In this document: one piece after another, positions 61,021 through 64,000 of the stretch
Layout: the number at the start of each line of letters is the position of its first letter
Numbering within the stretch: position 1 is the first letter of the stretch
Assembly (NCBI RefSeq): GCF_007567505.1
Contig: NZ_CP041783.1
Location: forward strand, 2,480,001-2,544,000
Length of the DNA stretch: 64,000 nt
Direction of reading: 5' to 3'
Source of the DNA: Shewanella donghaensis
GTDB lineage: Bacteria > Pseudomonadota > Gammaproteobacteria > Enterobacterales > Shewanellaceae
The notes under the pieces: model-generated
The model's input: the letters and a program-made list of their open reading frames with translations, nothing else
Told to the model about the DNA's origin: nothing
Databases searched by the model: none
Made by a program: the position numbers and the translations under genes

Positions 61021-61175
61021 GTAATACTTCATCGGTATCGTATTTATTGTGTGATGTTTCCTGTTACAACGACCAAGCGTTACAGATTGCCATTAGGGAA
61101 TTCGAATAACTTTTATGATTATGTGCAAAGTCTAATATTTTGATGGTGATGAATAATTTGAATTAACTGAGCGCT

Positions 61176-61203
61176 TTGCAGCTCAAGCGAATACAGGTAT
61201 TAT
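61176..61203 (+). promoter_or_regulatory. Candidate promoter of the DUF481 gene
   Basis: A -35 TTGCAG (61176-61181) and -10 TATTAT (61198-61203) with a 16-base spacer lie about 50 bases before the start codon. Confidence 0.45.
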
Positions 61204-61256
61204 GTCGCTTCATCCGTATTTCAGGCGTTCCTAATAACTATTAATAGAAAAGCGTA

Positions 61257-62000
61257 ATGAAAAAAGTCTGTATTTTATTTTCAGCTCTACTAACTACGCC
61301 TTCAGCGTGGGCACTCGTTCCTCCGGACTATAAAGAGCCACCAAGTGACTTTAAAGCTGAGGTTGAAGCCGGTATGCAATTGAATACCGGTAACAACCAA
61401 TCACAAAACTTTAATGGCCGAACTTATTTCAATTACGACACAGAAAAAGCCCGCCAAGAACTCACTTTTAAGGTTTACTACGCTGCAGATAATGACTCGA
61501 CGACGGCAGAAAAGTACGAGGTTTTAGCGCAATCAAGCTATAAATTGGAAAGCGGTTATATTTTTGGCCGTGGTGAGTTCACATGGGATGATTTTGGTAG
61601 TTATACCAAGTTATCTACAATTTCTACTGGTTATGGTTTTGATGTCATTTCAAATTATGATCAAAAATTAAGTTTAGAAGTTGGCCCCGGTTTTCGTTAT
61701 GACTTACCAAAAGCAACAGACTCTAATTTAAACCCTGATGCCAACCAAGACGTGATTCTTCGTACGGCAGCCAAGTACACCGTCAAGTTACAAGAATTTA
61801 CCAGTTTAAATGCAGATTTAACCTCAGAAGTGGGTGAAGACAATAATACCCTCACACTAGATATGAGTTACAGAAATACCTTTTTGCAAGATTGGGCTTT
61901 TAAAATTGGCGTTAATGTAAAATACACAGCCATAGTGCCAGAAGGTAGTGTGAAAACAGACACCATCACGACATTCAACTTACTTTATACTTTTCAATAA
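61257..62000 (+). CDS. DUF481 outer membrane protein
   Basis: A 247-residue predicted beta-barrel. It has a Sec signal (about 1-19, ending AWA), then DUF481 strands with the ELGMQLNTGN-type start (here EAGMQLNTGN) and a C-terminal barrel strand (NLLYTFQ). Members are salt-induced or of unknown role. It lies between the rpsF operon and rlmB, which are closer together in E. coli. Confidence 0.88.
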   Translation: MKKVCILFSALLTTPSAWALVPPDYKEPPSDFKAEVEAGMQLNTGNNQSQNFNGRTYFNYDTEKARQELTFKVYYAADNDSTTAEKYEVLAQSSYKLESGYIFGRGEFTWDDFGSYTKLSTISTGYGFDVISNYDQKLSLEVGPGFRYDLPKATDSNLNPDANQDVILRTAAKYTVKLQEFTSLNADLTSEVGEDNNTLTLDMSYRNTFLQDWAFKIGVNVKYTAIVPEGSVKTDTITTFNLLYTFQ

Positions 62001-62087
62001 TCTGTGTTTATTCGTCAGCAACACAAGCATCGTAATGTACTACTTTGTTTTCCTTTTGACTTAGCTACATGTGCTGAAATCACATAC

Positions 62088-62115
62088 AAAAACGGGCCCT
62101 TAGGCCCGTTTTTAT
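62088..62115. terminator. Bidirectional terminator between DUF481 and rlmB
   Basis: Stem AAAAACGGGCC / GGCCCGTTTTT around CTTA, with T-runs on both strands. It lies between convergent genes. Confidence 0.92.
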
Positions 62116-62138
62116 TATACGCGAATCAATTTAGCGTA

Positions 62139-62882
62139 TTACTTTGCAATACGTTGACGTACTGCCTCAAACAAACAAACACCTGATGCGACTGAGACAT
62201 TCAAACTTGAAACACTGCCTGCCATTGGTATCGAAACGATAGAATCACAGCTCTCACGAGTTAATCTGCGTAGACCTTTATCTTCTGCACCCATAGCTAT
62301 CGCTAAAGGGCCTTTAAGGTCTGCTTGATATAACTCACAATCCGCTTCGCCTGCAGCACCAATAATCCACACACCTTTTTGTTGGATGTGACGCATTGTA
62401 CGGGCAAGGTTAGTCACTTGAAATAATGGAACTGTCGCTGCTGCGCCACAAGCCACTTTGCTCACAATAGAGGTAATTCCAACAGAATTATCTTTTGGGA
62501 CGATAATACCTTGAACACCTGCTGCATCAGCATTACGTAAACAAGCACCTAGATTATGTGGATCTGTGACGCCATCAAGAATTAACAGAAAGGGTAACTC
62601 TGTCTTTTCTAATAAAGCATCTAAGTCTGCTTCAGCTAAGATTTTAGCGGCTTTAACTCGTGCAACAATACCTTGATGCTGAGTACTCGCAGCCTTGTCA
62701 TCTAAGACTTTACGGCTGGAATACTGCACTGCTACACCGAACTCTGTCGCTTTATTAATTAACGTTAGTAATCGCTCATCATCACGACCTTGTAATACCC
62801 AAAGTTCAATAGTGCGTTCAGGTGAATTACTTAGCAAAGCTTCAACTGCGTGAATGCCAAAAATGATATCTTGTTTTTTCAT
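62139..62882 (-). CDS. rlmB: 23S rRNA (guanosine(2251)-2'-O)-methyltransferase
   Basis: A 247-residue SPOUT (TrmH-type) methyltransferase that modifies G2251 in the P-loop of 23S rRNA. It has an N-terminal substrate-binding domain and then motif 1 ([19 protein letters not shown], Asn/Arg catalytic) and motif 3 ([15 protein letters not shown]) of the knotted SAM site. It begins four bases after the rnr stop, so it is in the same operon. Confidence 0.95.
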   Translation of the reverse strand: MKKQDIIFGIHAVEALLSNSPERTIELWVLQGRDDERLLTLINKATEFGVAVQYSSRKVLDDKAASTQHQGIVARVKAAKILAEADLDALLEKTELPFLLILDGVTDPHNLGACLRNADAAGVQGIIVPKDNSVGITSIVSKVACGAAATVPLFQVTNLARTMRHIQQKGVWIIGAAGEADCELYQADLKGPLAIAMGAEDKGLRRLTRESCDSIVSIPMAGSVSSLNVSVASGVCLFEAVRQRIAK

Positions 62883-62886
62883 GTAC

Positions 62887-64000
62887 TTATGTTCTCTTAC
62901 GCTTTGCTTTAGTCGATGGTTTTTTAGCTGCTGGTGATGTTACGCCAGCCGCTGAACTATTTGCAGGTTTAACTGAAGGCTTTCTTTTCTTTCCACCTTT
63001 AGAACCTGATTTTTTAGCCGCGCCTTTAGGGGCACCACTTTTATCTGATGTCGTTTTTTTAGCCGTTCTTTTATCAGAACTGCCTTTACCTGAGTTACCT
63101 TTATCCGCCGCTTGCTCACCTTTTTTAGAAACATCTGCTTTAGCACCTTCAAGGTTGGCTCTTTCTCTCGCAGTTAATGGTTTTTTATTGGCCTTTTTAC
63201 GACTCTTGCCGTGATCACCAATCATCATCAGATCAATCTGACGATCATCTAAGTTTACTGCAGCAACTTTAACGCTTACCTCATCACCGACTTGGTAAAT
63301 CTTACGGGTATTTTCACCAATCAATCTTTGACGCATTGGATCAAACTGGTAGTAATCACTCACTAAACTTGAAATATGCACCAGACCATCAATGTACAGG
63401 TCTTTCATGCGCACAAATAAACCAAAGCTAGTCACCGAAGCAATAACCGCTTCAAACTCATCACCAACATGATCTTGCATGTATTCACACTTAAGCCAGT
63501 CACTTACGTCACGTGTTGCTTCATCAGCGCGGCGCTCAGTGGTTGAACATTCCTCGCCGAGCTTATCCAACTCATCAAGTTGATAATTAAAGCCACCTTC
63601 AGGGGTCCATTTTTGCTTGATTTCACCTTCTTTAGCCGCTAATAAATAACGGATAACACGGTGTAATACTAAATCTGGATAACGGCGAATAGGCGATGTG
63701 AAATGCGAGTACTCTTCTAAGGCTAAGCCAAAGTGGCCATCATTATCAGGGGTGTAAACGGCTTGTCTCATTGAACGCAGTAACATTATCTGAATCAATT
63801 CAGCATCAGGTCGGTCTGCAATTTTCAGCATTAAGTCCTGATAATCTGACGGTGTCGGTTCCGTACCACCATTCATAGATAAACCACGTTCAGACAGAAA
63901 CTCTTTGAAGTTAGCCAATTTAGTTTCTGATGGCGATTCATGTACGCGATAAAGCACTTCACCTTTATGCTTTTTAACGAACTTAGCTGAGGCTACGTTG
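62887..64000 (-). CDS. rnr: Ribonuclease R, 5' part beyond the window
   Basis: The C-terminal 370 residues of a 3'-5' exoribonuclease that degrades structured RNA. The frame is open to base 64000, so the apparent start at 63957 is internal. It has the end of the RNB catalytic domain ([16 protein letters not shown]), an S1 domain (about bases 63200-63480) and a long Lys/Ser/Gly-rich tail (about 100 residues, bases 62890-63190) that in E. coli aids RNA binding and regulates stability. Confidence 0.95.
   Translation of the reverse strand, partial: NVASAKFVKKHKGEVLYRVHESPSETKLANFKEFLSERGLSMNGGTEPTPSDYQDLMLKIADRPDAELIQIMLLRSMRQAVYTPDNDGHFGLALEEYSHFTSPIRRYPDLVLHRVIRYLLAAKEGEIKQKWTPEGGFNYQLDELDKLGEECSTTERRADEATRDVSDWLKCEYMQDHVGDEFEAVIASVTSFGLFVRMKDLYIDGLVHISSLVSDYYQFDPMRQRLIGENTRKIYQVGDEVSVKVAAVNLDDRQIDLMMIGDHGKSRKKANKKPLTARERANLEGAKADVSKKGEQAADKGNSGKGSSDKRTAKKTTSDKSGAPKGAAKKSGSKGGKKRKPSVKPANSSAAGVTSPAAKKPSTKAKRKRT

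Larger units (their letters stand above)
60898..61256. other. rpsF/DUF481 divergent intergenic region
   Basis: This 359-base gap contains the two facing promoters and the rpsF leader, listed separately. I see no small gene in the rest. Confidence 0.6.

Overview
This window comes from the chromosome of a marine-type gammaproteobacterium. Gene content, gene order and protein sequences point to Shewanella (Alteromonadales) with a fairly AT-rich genome. I base that on the astC/argD-astA-astD-DUF1338 block next to pabA, sspAB and petABC, the hfq-centred cluster, the rpsF-priB-rpsR-rplI/dnaB/alr block, and families common in Shewanella (TIGR04219 barrel, DUF2333, DUF3392, S46 peptidase). Nearly everything is a conserved core-genome neighbourhood. 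I see no prophage, insertion sequence, CRISPR array or integrase. Both ends of the window cut genes: an OmpR-type regulator at the left and rnr at the right.

Layout. (1) 1-1850: two-component system. (2) 1999-6678: arginine succinyltransferase pathway genes (argD/astC, astA, astD) and a DUF1338 protein behind its own terminator. (3) 7018-13065: HDOD protein, S9 lipoprotein peptidase, pabA, and a metallophosphoesterase homologue whose metal-binding motifs have decayed. (4) 13225-16940: sspBA and the cytochrome bc1 operon petABC. (5) 17357-25773: hflC-hflK-hflX-hfq-miaA-mutL-amiB-tsaE. (6) 25946-27817: a helical orphan protein and an unusual tRNA-Gly(GCC) array. The array has four intact genes, each preceded by a 5'-half tRNA copy, followed by three decayed copies. 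(7) 27847-36813: orn, rsgA, psd, an EamA transporter, a large MscS-type channel, a glycerophosphodiesterase, DUF3392 and a 2-hydroxyacid dehydrogenase. (8) 37151-45708: Fur-box-preceded bfd, parC, a beta-propeller sugar-dehydrogenase-like protein, parE, yqiA, cpdA, DUF1249 and nudF. (9) 46164-50539: tolC, a TIGR04219 barrel, DUF2333, a PCu(A)C copper chaperone and an enoyl-CoA hydratase. (10) 50599-54139: a three-gene PspC operon that includes an unlisted 59-aa membrane protein, dusA and a BamA-like barrel. (11) 54207-64000: alr, dnaB, S46 peptidase, rplI-rpsR-priB-rpsF, DUF481, rlmB and rnr.

The genes form functional groups. These are arginine/succinate catabolism, aerobic respiration (bc1), RNA metabolism and translation (hfq, miaA, orn, rsgA, rlmB, rnr, dusA, ribosomal proteins, tRNA-Gly), DNA maintenance (mutL, parC/parE, dnaB, priB), envelope and membrane biogenesis (amiB, psd, MscS-type channel, tolC, barrels, alr) and proteolysis (HflKC, SspB, S9 and S46 peptidases).

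The least ordinary items are the half-tRNA/tRNA alternation at 27069-27719, the apparently dead phosphoesterase at 11806-13065, the hidden 59-aa gene at 50802-50981, and the absence of the queG/nnr pair that E. coli carries between tsaE and the tRNA-Gly genes. All calls come from reading the sequence and recalling families. No database search was run.
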